64,000 nt of DNA from Streptococcus dysgalactiae subsp. dysgalactiae (GTDB taxonomy: Bacteria; Bacillota; Bacilli; Lactobacillales; Streptococcaceae). Position 1 is the stretch's first letter. Each line of letters opens with the position of its first letter. Below the pieces are notes generated by a model, which worked only from the letters and a program-made list of their open reading frames with translations, ran no database searches and was not told the origin of the DNA. The translations under genes were made by a program, and so were the position numbers. The DNA lies in the NCBI RefSeq assembly GCF_900459225.1, contig NZ_UHFH01000003.1:836501-900500 (forward strand). The letters are read 5' to 3'. Positions 30,358 to 40,231 of the stretch are shown here, piece after piece.

Positions 30358-33300
30358 ATGCCAAAAAGAAAAGATATTCATAAAATTATGGTAATTGGTT
30401 CTGGCCCCATTGTTATTGGCCAGGCTGCTGAATTTGATTATGCGGGAACACAAGCCTGCTTGGCTCTAAAAGAAGAAGGTTATCAGGTCATTCTTGTGAA
30501 TTCAAATCCAGCTACCATTATGACAGACAAAGAAATTGCAGATAAGGTTTATATTGAACCTTTAACCATTGAATTTGTGAGTCGTATTCTTAGAAAAGAA
30601 AGACCAGATGCTCTATTGCCAACCCTTGGAGGGCAGACGGGGCTTAACATGGCAATGCAATTATCTAAGGCTGGTATCCTTGAGGAATTGGGGATTGAAT
30701 TATTAGGAACCAAATTATCTGCGATTGATCAAGCAGAAGACCGTGACCAGTTCAAACAACTGATGGAAGAATTGGAACAGCCAATCCCGGAATCAGAGAT
30801 TGTCACCAGTGTTGAAGAAGCAGTTGCTTTTGCTCAAACGATTGGTTACCCCGTTATTGTACGTCCGGCTTTTACTTTAGGTGGTACAGGTGGTGGTATG
30901 TGTGCCAATGAGAATGAGTTGCGAGAAATTGCTGAGAGCGGACTAAAATTATCTCCTGTCACCCAATGTCTAATCGAGCGTTCAATTGCTGGTTTCAAAG
31001 AAATTGAATACGAAGTGATGCGAGATAGTGCTGACAATGCCTTGGTTGTTTGTAACATGGAAAATTTTGATCCTGTTGGTATTCATACAGGAGATTCTAT
31101 TGTTTTTGCACCAACTCAAACCCTTTCTGATAGTGAGCACCAAATGCTACGCGATGCTAGTCTAAACATTATCCGAGCCCTTAAAATTGAAGGGGGATGT
31201 AATGTGCAATTGGCGCTAGATCCACATAGTTTTAACTATTATGTGATAGAGGTTAATCCTCGCGTGTCACGTAGCTCCGCCTTAGCTTCAAAGGCGACGG
31301 GTTACCCTATTGCCAAGTTAGCGGCTAAGATTGCTGTTGGACTTACGCTTGACGAAATGATTAATCCAGTGACAGGGACTACCTATGCCATGTTTGAGCC
31401 AGCTTTGGATTATGTGGTGGCTAAAATTCCACGCTTTCCATTTGATAAATTTGAGCAGGGTGAACGTCGTCTGGGAACACAAATGAAAGCAACTGGAGAA
31501 GTCATGGCCATCGGGCGAAACATTGAAGAGTCATTGTTAAAGGCTTGTCGTTCTTTGGAAATTGGGGTCTTTCATAACGAAATGTCAACACTAACTGCTG
31601 TTAGTGATGATCAGTTAATGGCTAAAATTGTGAAAGCTCAAGATGATCGTTTGTTTTATTTATCAGAAGCTTTGCGTCGTGGTTACACCATTGAAGAACT
31701 CGCCTCTTTGACAAAAATAGATCTCTTTTTCTTAGATAAGTTACTTCATATCATTGAACTAGAGTATGAATTGAAAGCAGTTCCTGATGATCTCGATAAG
31801 TTAAAAAAAGCTAAGCGTTATGGCTTTTCAGACCTGAAAATTGCAGAGCTGTGGCAGGTAGACGAAACTCATGTTAGGGAGTTGAGATTGGTCAATGGAA
31901 TTGTTCCTGTCTATAAGATGGTGGACACCTGTGCAGCAGAGTTTGATGCTAAAACACCTTATTTTTACTCAACCTACGAGTGGCAAAATGAATCGACACT
32001 ATCTGATAAAGAATCAGTACTTGTCTTAGGTTCTGGCCCCATTCGTATTGGTCAAGGAGTTGAGTTTGACTATGCAACAGTGCATTCGGTTAAAGCCATC
32101 CAAGAAGCAGGCTATGAAGCTATTATTATGAATTCGAATCCTGAAACAGTCTCTACAGATTTTTCAGTGTCAGATAAGTTGTATTTTGAACCACTGACCT
32201 TTGAAGATGTCATGAATGTGATTGATTTAGAGCAGCCTAAAGGTGTCGTCGTTCAGTTTGGTGGACAAACAGCTATTAATTTAGCACAGGCTCTTTCCGA
32301 AGCGGGTGTGACGATTTTAGGAACTCAAGTGGATGATTTGGATCGGGCAGAAAATCGAGATCAGTTTGAAAAAACGCTGAAAGCATTAGGCATCCCACAA
32401 CCACCAGGTCAAACAGCAACCAATGAAGCAGAAGCCTTAGCTGCCGCTAGTCACACTGGTTTCCCTGTTTTAGTCAGACCGTCATATGTTCTTGGCGGTC
32501 GAGCTATGGAGATTGTGGAAAATGCAAAAGATCTTCAACGTTATATGAAAACGGCAGTCAAAGCCAGTCCAGAACACCCAGTTCTGATTGACTCCTATAT
32601 TGTTGGTAAAGAGTGCGAAGTAGATGCCATTTCAGATGGAGAGTCGATATTAATTCCTGGAATTATGGAACACATTGAGAGAGCTGGTGTTCATTCGGGA
32701 GATTCAATGGCGGTTTACCCACCGCAAGGATTATCCAAACAGATACAAGAAACCATCACAGACTATACCAGACGTTTAGCCATAGGACTAAACTGTATTG
32801 GCATGATGAATATTCAATTTGTCATTAAAGATGAGCAGGTGTATGTGATTGAAGTCAATCCACGCGCAAGTCGTACCGTACCTTTCCTATCCAAAGTCAC
32901 AAATATTCCAATGGCCCAAGTAGCTACAAAATTAATTTTAGGGCAAAAATTAAGAGATTTAGACTATGGGGATGGTCTTTACCCAGAGAGCCAGCTGGTT
33001 CATATCAAAGCACCTGTTTTCTCATTTAGTAAATTGACTCAGGTAGATAGTCTTTTGGGACCTGAGATGAAATCAACAGGGGAAGTTATGGGGTCAGATG
33101 AAAATATTGAAAAAGCTTTGTATAAAGCATTCGAAGCAAGTTATTCCCATTTACCAGAATATGGTCACATTGTTTTTACCATAGCAGATGGTAGCAAGGC
33201 AGAGGCATTGGAGTTGGCGAAACGTTTTCTTGCGATTGGCTATCACATTGTTGCCACTCAAGGTACAGCAACTTATTTTACTGAACGAGGGCTAGAATCA

Positions 33301-33534
33301 CAGGTGGTTGCTAAAATTGGCGATACCGCAAATGACATTCCATCCTTGGTTCGAAGTGGACAGGTTCAGGCCATTATTAATACAGTTGGCACTAAGCGCA
33401 AAGCGGATAAAGATGGCCAATTCATTAGACGTTCAGCTATTGAACAAGGAATTCCACTGTTTACAGCTTTAGACACAGCTGAGGCGATGTTAACAGTTTT
33501 AGAAAGCCGTTCCTTTAGAACACAAGCCATTTAA
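30358..33534 (+). CDS. carB: Carbamoyl-phosphate synthase large subunit
   Basis: 1058 residues with the internal duplication of the family: two ATP-grasp/CPSase halves. The first starts [20 protein letters not shown], the second [20 protein letters not shown] (about residue 555). An MGS-like allosteric domain forms the last 120 or so residues, ending in [18 protein letters not shown]. The start [11 protein letters not shown] is the family's normal one and no earlier in-frame start exists. No Shine-Dalgarno sequence is visible before the ATG, which is unusual for so large a housekeeping gene. Confidence 0.97.
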   Translation: MPKRKDIHKIMVIGSGPIVIGQAAEFDYAGTQACLALKEEGYQVILVNSNPATIMTDKEIADKVYIEPLTIEFVSRILRKERPDALLPTLGGQTGLNMAMQLSKAGILEELGIELLGTKLSAIDQAEDRDQFKQLMEELEQPIPESEIVTSVEEAVAFAQTIGYPVIVRPAFTLGGTGGGMCANENELREIAESGLKLSPVTQCLIERSIAGFKEIEYEVMRDSADNALVVCNMENFDPVGIHTGDSIVFAPTQTLSDSEHQMLRDASLNIIRALKIEGGCNVQLALDPHSFNYYVIEVNPRVSRSSALASKATGYPIAKLAAKIAVGLTLDEMINPVTGTTYAMFEPALDYVVAKIPRFPFDKFEQGERRLGTQMKATGEVMAIGRNIEESLLKACRSLEIGVFHNEMSTLTAVSDDQLMAKIVKAQDDRLFYLSEALRRGYTIEELASLTKIDLFFLDKLLHIIELEYELKAVPDDLDKLKKAKRYGFSDLKIAELWQVDETHVRELRLVNGIVPVYKMVDTCAAEFDAKTPYFYSTYEWQNESTLSDKESVLVLGSGPIRIGQGVEFDYATVHSVKAIQEAGYEAIIMNSNPETVSTDFSVSDKLYFEPLTFEDVMNVIDLEQPKGVVVQFGGQTAINLAQALSEAGVTILGTQVDDLDRAENRDQFEKTLKALGIPQPPGQTATNEAEALAAASHTGFPVLVRPSYVLGGRAMEIVENAKDLQRYMKTAVKASPEHPVLIDSYIVGKECEVDAISDGESILIPGIMEHIERAGVHSGDSMAVYPPQGLSKQIQETITDYTRRLAIGLNCIGMMNIQFVIKDEQVYVIEVNPRASRTVPFLSKVTNIPMAQVATKLILGQKLRDLDYGDGLYPESQLVHIKAPVFSFSKLTQVDSLLGPEMKSTGEVMGSDENIEKALYKAFEASYSHLPEYGHIVFTIADGSKAEALELAKRFLAIGYHIVATQGTATYFTERGLESQVVAKIGDTANDIPSLVRSGQVQAIINTVGTKRKADKDGQFIRRSAIEQGIPLFTALDTAEAMLTVLESRSFRTQAI

Positions 33535-33537
33535 GGC

Positions 33538-33578
33538 TCAAGCCCTTTTTAAGTATTCTTAGAGGGGCTTTCTCTATT
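33538..33578 (+). terminator. Probable terminator of the pyr operon
   Basis: AAGCCCTTTTT ... AGAGGGGCTTT with a T-rich tail; imperfect stem. Confidence 0.6.
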
Positions 33579-33690
33579 GTTTTAAGAACTAAGTGACAAA
33601 AGTGTAAGGTAAAAATGCTTAAAAACAACTATAATAGAAGAAAAGGCAACTAATTTGAGCATGATTTTTGTTGGGAAGATGAAGAATTTC

Positions 33691-33719
33691 TTGACAAGAA
33701 TTGAAAAAGGTCATATACT
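33691..33719 (+). promoter_or_regulatory. Promoter of the MacA/MacB-type efflux operon
   Basis: TTGACA, exactly 17 bases, TATACT: near-consensus sigma-A promoter ending 36 bases before the ATG. Confidence 0.88.
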
Positions 33720-33755
33720 TGTCTTATAAAAATAGTACAAAAGGGGAGGACAGAA

Positions 33756-35009
33756 ATGTCTCAAAAAAGAAAATTTAATATGTCAAATAAAACTAAAGGG
33801 ATTTTAGGTGCAACAGCACTATCTTTAGTATTAATTGGGGGAATTTTATGGAAGCAACATCAAGATACTTTATCAACTAAAGCAATGAAAGAGCCCTATT
33901 CAACAGTTAATGTAACAGAAGGGAATGTTGCTTCTTCAACCTTACTTTCAGGTACTGTCAAAGCCCTTTCAGAAGAATATATTTATTTTGATGCCAGTAA
34001 AGGATCTGATGCAACAGTAACCGTAAAAGTTGGAGATCAAGTAACCAAGGGTCAACAGTTAGTTCAATATAATACAACGATACCACAAGCAACTTATGAT
34101 GCTGCGGTTAGAAATCTTAATAAAATCGGTCGTCAAATTAATCATCTTAAAACCTATGGAGTTCCTGCAGCTACAGTAGAAACAAGTACTAATGAGGAAA
34201 CAGGTGAAGAAACTACAACAACTATTCAACCATCTGCTCAACAAAATGCTAGCTACAAACAGCAGTTGCAGGATTTAAATGATTCATATGCTGATGCTCA
34301 GTCTGAAGTTAATAAGGCACAAGTAGCACTAAATGACACTGTCGTTGTCAGTGGTGTTTCAGGTACTGTCGTAGAAGTTAATAATGATATTGATCCTTCT
34401 TCTAAAAATAGCCAAAAGTTAGTTCATATCGCCACAGAAGGGCAACTTCAAGTCAAGGGAAGTCTAACAGAATATGATTTAGCTAATGTTAAAGTTGGTC
34501 AACCAGTTAAAATCAAATCAAAAATTTATGCCGATCAAGAATGGACTGGAAAAATTAATTATATTTCAAATTATCCGACAGACTCTAGCAACAGTGGTAC
34601 TGGAGCAGGAACTACAGGAGGATCAACTAATGCTAATTACGATTATAAAATTGATATTACAAGTCCTCTGAATCAATTAAAACAGGGCTTTACCGTTTCT
34701 GTTGAGGTTCTAAACGAAACAAAACATATGTTGGTTCCTGTTACTTCGGTTATTAATAAGAATAAGAAACATTATGTGTGGGTTTATGATGATAGCACAG
34801 CTAAAGCTAAGAAAGTGGAAGTGACTCTAGGGAATGCTGATGCTGAAAAACAAGAGATCAGTCAAGGTTTGAAGGTTGGAGATATTGTTATTGCTAACCC
34901 TGATAAGCAAATTAAAGAAGGTGACAAATTGGAAGATGTTATTTCAGCAGATATTAAGGCATCAAAAGATTCTAATGAAAAAAACAAAAAATCAGAGGTG
35001 AATAAGTAG
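33756..35009 (+). CDS. MacA-like efflux adaptor (HlyD family)
   Basis: 417 residues: cytosolic lysines, one N-terminal transmembrane helix (ILGATALSLVLIGGILW), then an extracellular adaptor with a biotinyl-lipoyl-like domain (VKVGDQVTKGQQLVQYNT), a helical hairpin rich in Gln and Asn (about 115-190), and beta-barrel parts (VKVGQPVKIKSK). The C-terminus is Lys/Glu-rich. It works with the ABC ATPase and FtsX-type permease directly downstream, probably exporting peptides or antimicrobials. The stop overlaps the ATPase start by one base. The substrate is not known. Confidence 0.9.
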   Translation: MSQKRKFNMSNKTKGILGATALSLVLIGGILWKQHQDTLSTKAMKEPYSTVNVTEGNVASSTLLSGTVKALSEEYIYFDASKGSDATVTVKVGDQVTKGQQLVQYNTTIPQATYDAAVRNLNKIGRQINHLKTYGVPAATVETSTNEETGEETTTTIQPSAQQNASYKQQLQDLNDSYADAQSEVNKAQVALNDTVVVSGVSGTVVEVNNDIDPSSKNSQKLVHIATEGQLQVKGSLTEYDLANVKVGQPVKIKSKIYADQEWTGKINYISNYPTDSSNSGTGAGTTGGSTNANYDYKIDITSPLNQLKQGFTVSVEVLNETKHMLVPVTSVINKNKKHYVWVYDDSTAKAKKVEVTLGNADAEKQEISQGLKVGDIVIANPDKQIKEGDKLEDVISADIKASKDSNEKNKKSEVNK

Positions 35010-35719
35010 TGCCGGATAGAAAAAAAGAATTAATGCGATTAACAAATATTGTTAAGAGTTATCGAAACGGTGATCAACATCTTAAGGTCTTGAAAGGTAT
35101 AGACTTAACAGTATATGAAGGTGATTTTCTAGCAATAATGGGACCATCTGGCTCAGGGAAATCTACCTTGATGAATATTATTGGCTTGTTAGATCGAGCA
35201 ACTTCTGGAGATTATATCTTAAATGGAACAGCAGTCGAACTCCTTAGTGATCGAAAACTTGCTCGAGTTCGAAATGAAGAAATTGGGTTCGTTTTCCAAC
35301 AATTTTTTCTTTTAGCAAAATTAAATGCTCTTCAAAATGTTGAGCTACCTCTTATTTATGCTGGATATAGTATATCAAAGCGTCGTGAACGTGCTAAAAA
35401 ATTCTTAGAAAAAGTAGAACTTGGTATGCGCATGAAACATTTACCGTCAGAGTTATCAGGTGGACAAAAGCAAAGAGTGGCTATTGCTCGTGCTCTAGTC
35501 AATAATCCCTCTATTATTTTGGCAGATGAACCAACAGGCGCGCTTGATACGAAAACAGGTCAGCAAATTATGGAGCTTTTGACAACTTTAAATAAAGAAG
35601 GTAAAACGATTATTATGGTAACCCATGAACCTGAGATTGCTGACTTTGCAACGCGTAAAATTATTATCCGTGATGGTGAGATTACCACTGATACTACAGG
35701 AAGTGTCAGAATTGAATAG
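35009..35719 (+). CDS. ABC transporter ATPase, MacB/LolD type
   Basis: 236-residue nucleotide-binding protein: Walker A GPSGSGKSTLMN, Q-loop FVFQQFFLL, signature ELSGGQKQRVAIARAL, Walker B IILADEPTGALD, H-loop MVTHEPEIADF. The GTG start overlaps the adaptor stop by one base, with AGAGGTG upstream. It powers the FtsX-type permease next to it by mechanotransmission, as MacB systems do. Confidence 0.95.
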   Translation: MPDRKKELMRLTNIVKSYRNGDQHLKVLKGIDLTVYEGDFLAIMGPSGSGKSTLMNIIGLLDRATSGDYILNGTAVELLSDRKLARVRNEEIGFVFQQFFLLAKLNALQNVELPLIYAGYSISKRRERAKKFLEKVELGMRMKHLPSELSGGQKQRVAIARALVNNPSIILADEPTGALDTKTGQQIMELLTTLNKEGKTIIMVTHEPEIADFATRKIIIRDGEITTDTTGSVRIE

Positions 35720-35730
35720 GAGGAAATTTA

Positions 35731-36951
35731 ATGGAAAATTGGAAATTTGCTCTTAGTTCAATTTGGGGGCATAAAATGCGTTCAATCCTAACTATGTTGG
35801 GGATTATTATTGGAGTATCAGCTGTTGTGATTATAATGGGGCTGGGAAATGCCATGAAGAAGGGTGTCACGGATACTCTTTCAAATAATCAGAAGGAACT
35901 TCAACTTTATTACAAAGCAAAAGACGAAGATGAAGATTTATATGCTATTTCCGACTCTAATCAAAGTAATCATCCAGTTAAAAGTGAATGGTTGGATCAA
36001 ATTACTAGAGAGATTAATGGGATTGATACTTATTATGTCACCAACAGTGCTTCAGCAACTATTTCTTATGAGAAAAAGAAGATGGACAATGTTACTATTA
36101 CAGGTGCTAGTCAAGATTATTTTAAAGTGAAGAACTACGATATTGTAGCAGGTCGTACCTTAAAGGTATCTGACTATCACAATTTTTCTCGTATCGTTTT
36201 ATTGGATACAGTCTTATCAGATGAGTTGTTTGGTAAAGATAATTATAAGAATGCCTTGAATAAGGTTGTTAATGTTGGAAATAAAGATTATCTTGTTATT
36301 GGAGTTTACAAATCTTCACAAAACTCTATCATGAAGGGAGGATTAATTGGGAGTGCTGTCATGGCCAATACTCAGGTGGCATCTGAGTTTAACGCTAAAG
36401 AGGTTGATTCTATCTATGTTCATGTGCGTGATATTCGTCAAAGCTTAACATTAGGGGAGAAAGCTGCTCAAATGTTAACAAAATTATCACGTGTTAAAGA
36501 AGGTAAATATGCTGTTCTTGATAATAGTAAACTAATCAAGGAAATCAATACTCAATTTGGCGTTATGACGACCGTTATTGGTTCTATTGCTGGAATTTCT
36601 TTATTGGTTGGTGGTATAGGAGTTATGAACATTATGTTAGTCTCAGTTACTGAACGTACCCGAGAAATTGGTTTACGTAAAGCCTTAGGAGCTACTCGAT
36701 TAAAAATTCTTGCTCAGTTTTTGATTGAATCCATAGTGTTGACTGTTACAGGAGGGTTACTAGGATTACTATTAGCCCAACTTGGAGTTGCCCCTTTAGC
36801 AACGGCTTTAAATCTTAAAGGAGCATCAGTTTCATTTGATGTTGCTCTTGTTGCCATTTTATTCTCAGCATCTATTGGAATTATTTTTGGAATATTACCT
36901 GCTAATAAGGCAAGTAAGTTAGATCCAATTGAGGCTTTGCGTTATGAATAG
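35731..36951 (+). CDS. ABC transporter permease, MacB/FtsX type
   Basis: 406 residues: a first transmembrane helix (RSILTMLGIIIGVSAVVIIM), a large extracellular MacB-type core (about 45-260), then three C-terminal helices with the FtsX pattern (ISLLVGGIGVMNIMLVSVTE, TREIGLRKALGA, and a final helix before NKASKLDPIEALRYE). Last gene of the three-gene efflux operon. Twelve bases after the ATPase gene, with ribosome site AGGAGG. Confidence 0.95.
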   Translation: MENWKFALSSIWGHKMRSILTMLGIIIGVSAVVIIMGLGNAMKKGVTDTLSNNQKELQLYYKAKDEDEDLYAISDSNQSNHPVKSEWLDQITREINGIDTYYVTNSASATISYEKKKMDNVTITGASQDYFKVKNYDIVAGRTLKVSDYHNFSRIVLLDTVLSDELFGKDNYKNALNKVVNVGNKDYLVIGVYKSSQNSIMKGGLIGSAVMANTQVASEFNAKEVDSIYVHVRDIRQSLTLGEKAAQMLTKLSRVKEGKYAVLDNSKLIKEINTQFGVMTTVIGSIAGISLLVGGIGVMNIMLVSVTERTREIGLRKALGATRLKILAQFLIESIVLTVTGGLLGLLLAQLGVAPLATALNLKGASVSFDVALVAILFSASIGIIFGILPANKASKLDPIEALRYE

Positions 36952-36984
36952 ATTTGGTATCTCGTATGCCTTTATAAAAAAATT

Positions 36985-37518
36985 TTAAAAGGGACTGGGT
37001 GTCTTATCAATTTTATTATAGTTAGCCTTGGCTGTCTATCTGGTGAGGCAACTCGATATTCTTAACAATCCCAATGCCTTAGCCTATACTGTCAAAGACC
37101 ATGTAGTGATTGGTTCGATTGGTTTTTTCACCCTAAAAATTATCCAAGTGGTAATTCCTATCATTCCTGATGGGGTTACCACAGTCGTTGGTTTTCTCGC
37201 TTTTGGACCTGGATTAGGATTTTTGCTCAAAGTTGCAGGGATTTGTATTGGTTCGTCACTATTATTTAAAACGGAAGAACAATTGGACTATTACGAGAGA
37301 AAATTATTGTCAAAAACGTTTGAAGTCTTTTTGTCTTAAATATGCTTTCCCCACTTGTACCAGTAGACGCATTGATTATGATTACGGGATTAAGTCGCAT
37401 GAGTTACCGTAAATTCCTGATAATCATCCTCATCTGCATACCAATTTCCATTATTACATTTAGTTATTTTGGGATTTATTGTGGAGAGGTCATAAGGCGT
37501 CTGTTAATGACTTCTTAA
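36985..37518 (+). pseudogene. VTT-domain (TVP38/TMEM64) protein, degenerate paralogue
   Basis: Two recognisable parts on the plus strand: QVVIPIIPDGVTTVVGFLAF with GPGLGFLLKVAGICIGSS (37028-37339 frame), and VPVDALIMITGLSRMSYRKF from about 37342 in the +2 frame, ending TAA at 37516-37518. These line up with the intact protein encoded at 25303-25917. In-frame stops occur near the start (TAG at about 37020) and the middle third (about 45 residues) is missing. A clear relic of a duplicate or related gene. Confidence 0.82.
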
Positions 37519-37553
37519 TTCCTAGCTGAACTTCGTTCAACTAGGAGTTTTTG
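37519..37553 (+). terminator. Terminator after the VTT relic
   Basis: CCTAGCTGAAC-TTC-GTTCAACTAGG stem followed by TTTTT. Confidence 0.88.
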
Positions 37554-37592
37554 AGTGATATGCTTATTGTTTAAACAAAAGGAGATTAATCC

Positions 37593-39334
37593 ATGAAACT
37601 CTTGTCTGATTTATTATCGACCATGTCAAAAATCAGATTCTCTTGGTTATTAAAGGCCAGTGTCTTTCAGTTATTATTTGTAACCATTGCTAACTTTGTA
37701 TTATCCGAGTTTTTCTATATTATACTGGGAGTAACTGGACAATATCATTTAGATAAAGACAATTTTTTTACTTTTTTGAAAAATCCTCTAGCACTGGCTT
37801 TATTATTTTTGTATTTATTGTTATTTGCTGCCTTTATCCATCTTGAATTTTTTGCGCTTTATCGGATTATAGCAGATCAAGAGATTAGCGTTAGAGGTAT
37901 TAAAAAGCGATTTTCTTATTATTTGAAGCGCATTTGGAAGATATTCTCCGGTTATCAATTAATTCTTTTTGTAGGCTATATCTTGCTGACTATCCCAGTC
38001 TTGCACCTAGGGTTATCTTCAGTCATCACTGAAAAACTTTATATTCCAGAATTTATCGTAGGGGAACTGTCGAAAACAGCAACAACTAAATATTTGTTAT
38101 ACGTCGCCTTTGCTTTTTTGTTTTATCTTAATTTACGCTTGATTTATTTTTTACCCTTGTTAGCCATTAAGCATCGAACAGTAAAAGAGGCTATGCTAGA
38201 AAGTTGGCTAAGAACTAAGGGGTATCAGTTTTCTTTAGTGATTCGTCTACTAGCTGTCAGTGCTGTCACCTTTTTGTTTTCATCAACCGCTATTTCGATT
38301 GTTTTAGCCCTAGTATATTTCTTTAATCCTAGTGGTAATCAGGTGATTATACAAACCATTTCCTTAACTATTATCTGGGAATTAATCTTTTTTGCGACGA
38401 TTTTCTTGAAGCTTTGCTCTGCTATTATTTTAAAAGAAGATATTGCACCTCAAAAGAATGGGATTATCCTAAAAAAGTAACCAAACGAACCAAGGGCTAC
38501 GCCTTCTTATTTGTGCTGTTGACCTTAGGATTTGCTTATCAGTCATTGGAAAGATTGGCCTTCTTTCAAAGCCCAACTCCAAAAGCTGTCATCGCTCATC
38601 GTGGTCTTGTTTCAGCAGGTGTGGAGAATTCTTTAGAGGCGCTAGAAGGTGCTAAAAAAGCAAAAAGTGACTATGTTGAGCTAGATTTAATCTTAACTAA
38701 AGACAATCGCTTTGTTGTGTCGCATGATAATCATCTGAAACGATTAGCAGGTCTTGATGAAGATATTCGTCATCTAACCTTAGCAGAAGTGGAACAGTTA
38801 CGTATTCAGCAGGGCAAGTTTTCGAGTCATTTCGTTTCTTTTGAAACGTTTTACAAAAGAGCTAAGAACTTAAAGATGCCCCTCTTGATTGAATTAAAAC
38901 CAACAGAATCTGAGCCTAACAATTATGTCGACCTCTTCCTAGAAGAATACCATCGTCTCGGCATTAGTAAGGAAAATAAGGTTATGTCACTTAACTTGAA
39001 AGTCATGGAAGCTATCAAAAAGAAAGATCCTTCTATTACAGCTGGGTATGTTATTCCTATTCAATTTGGCCTTTTTGGAGATGAAACGGTTGATTTTTAT
39101 GTGATTGAAGATTTTTCATACCGTTCTTATTTGTCGACACAAGCTTTTTGGAAGAACAAAGAAGTCTATGTTTGGACCATCAATGATTCTAGTCGGATAG
39201 AACATTATTTGCTCAAACCTATTCAAGGAATTATCACAGATAAGCCAGGTTTAACCAGATATTTAGCTAAGGATTTGAGGAAAGATATGTCTTATTTTGA
39301 TCGGTTAACTAGGATTATTAGCAGCCTCTACTAG
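37593..39334 (+). pseudogene. Membrane-anchored glycerophosphodiester phosphodiesterase, one-base frameshift
   Basis: In relatives this is one protein of about 580 residues: an N-terminal multi-spanning membrane domain (here 37593-38480, six or so helices) and a C-terminal GDPD enzyme (VIAHRGLVSAGVENSLEA, DYVELDLILTKDN, VVSHDNHLKR; up to 39334) that cleaves glycerophosphodiesters. The join reads GIILKK then stop in one frame and KKVTKRTKGYAF in the next, at the A-run CTAAAAAAGTA near 38467. One more A would restore a single frame. No ribosome site suits a separate start for the enzyme part. It may be a true mutation, a slippery-run phase change or a sequence error. Confidence 0.8.
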
Positions 39335-39344
39335 ATTTTAAAAA

Positions 39345-39368
39345 CTGTCAAGAAAAAAACTTGACAGC
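39345..39368. terminator. Hairpin overlapping the rpsP promoter
   Basis: CTGTCAAG-AAAAAAA-CTTGACAG: eight-base perfect arms. Its right arm contains the TTGACA -35 box of the rpsP promoter. It may end upstream transcripts or act as an operator-like dyad; there is no T tract on the plus strand. Confidence 0.5.
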
Positions 39369-39389
39369 TTAAAAAAACTACGATATACT
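39361..39389 (+). promoter_or_regulatory. Promoter of rpsP-khpA
   Basis: TTGACA, 17-base spacer, TATACT: near-consensus, fitting a strongly expressed ribosomal gene. Confidence 0.87.
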
Positions 39390-39460
39390 AGTCCATGTAA
39401 GAAATGAGCAAGGCTCTATTTCTTGACAGAACTATTAAAAAGAAAAGAGATATGATAACA

Positions 39461-39733
39461 ATGGCAGTTAAAATTCGTTTAACTCGTATGGGTTCTAAGA
39501 AAAAACCTTTCTACCGTATTAACGTTGCAGATTCACGTGCACCACGTGATGGTCGTTTCATCGAAACAGTTGGAACATATAACCCACTTGTAGCTGAAAA
39601 CCAAATCACTATAAAAGAAGACCGTGTTCTTGAGTGGTTGGCTAAAGGTGCACAACCTTCTGATACAGTTCGTAACATCTTGTCAAAAGCTGGTGTTATG
39701 GCTAAATTCCACGACCAAAAATTCTCTAAATAA
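39461..39733 (+). CDS. rpsP: Ribosomal protein bS16
   Basis: 90 residues: [20 protein letters not shown] start, [14 protein letters not shown], and GTYNPLV are diagnostic of the small-subunit assembly protein S16. I start at this ATG, which gives the family's conserved N-terminus; an earlier in-frame ATG would add 19 residues from the leader. khpA follows after 9 bases. Confidence 0.97.
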   Translation: MAVKIRLTRMGSKKKPFYRINVADSRAPRDGRFIETVGTYNPLVAENQITIKEDRVLEWLAKGAQPSDTVRNILSKAGVMAKFHDQKFSK

Positions 39734-39742
39734 TAAAAGCCT

Positions 39743-39982
39743 ATGGATACCATTGAAAATCTTATTATCGCTATTGTGAAACCTTTGATTTCACAACCAG
39801 ATAATCTTACCATTAAAATTGAAGATACTCCTGACTTTTTAGAGTATCATCTTGACTTGGATGCTCAAGACATCGGTCGTGTTATCGGAAAAAAAGGTCG
39901 TACTATTACAGCGATAAGATCGATTGTCTATTCGGTTCCAACTGCAGGGAAAAAAGTTCGTTTAGTTATTGATGAGAAGTAG
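39743..39982 (+). CDS. khpA: KH-domain RNA-binding protein
   Basis: 79 residues with one KH domain carrying the GxxG loop ([16 protein letters not shown]). In streptococci KhpA pairs with KhpB/EloR to control cell elongation and division by RNA binding. The rpsP-khpA order is conserved. Ends with a terminator 29 bases later. Confidence 0.95.
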   Translation: MDTIENLIIAIVKPLISQPDNLTIKIEDTPDFLEYHLDLDAQDIGRVIGKKGRTITAIRSIVYSVPTAGKKVRLVIDEK

Positions 39983-40011
39983 TATCTCATTGGGAATAAA
40001 GTAGAACAGAT

Positions 40012-40042
40012 GTCTGTTAATCGTGGTTAGCAGACTTTTTTT
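40012..40042 (+). terminator. Terminator of rpsP-khpA
   Basis: GTCTGTTAA / TTAGCAGAC stem (one G-U) and seven T. Confidence 0.85.
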
Positions 40043-40231
40043 GTTGCTCTCAAATTGATTGTTTGATGAAAAGGCTTAGTTATTAGCTTGCTTTTAGCCA
40101 CATATAGTTTATCAAATATTAAAAAATTAACTGATTAAGCAAATGGTGGTATGATTAGCTTAGCCCTATGGGGACACTAATCAAAACTTGTGAAGTAATC
40201 ATTTACTGAACAAGATATAAAAGGAAATCTA

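Noticed and set aside
38414..39334. Separate soluble glycerophosphodiesterase gene
   Set aside because: No ribosome site, and the first 25 residues are an out-of-frame reading of the membrane-domain gene; a one-base frameshift explains the arrangement better.
39404..39460. Longer rpsP with 19 extra residues
   Set aside because: bS16 always begins near MAVKIRL; the extra stretch is leader sequence.
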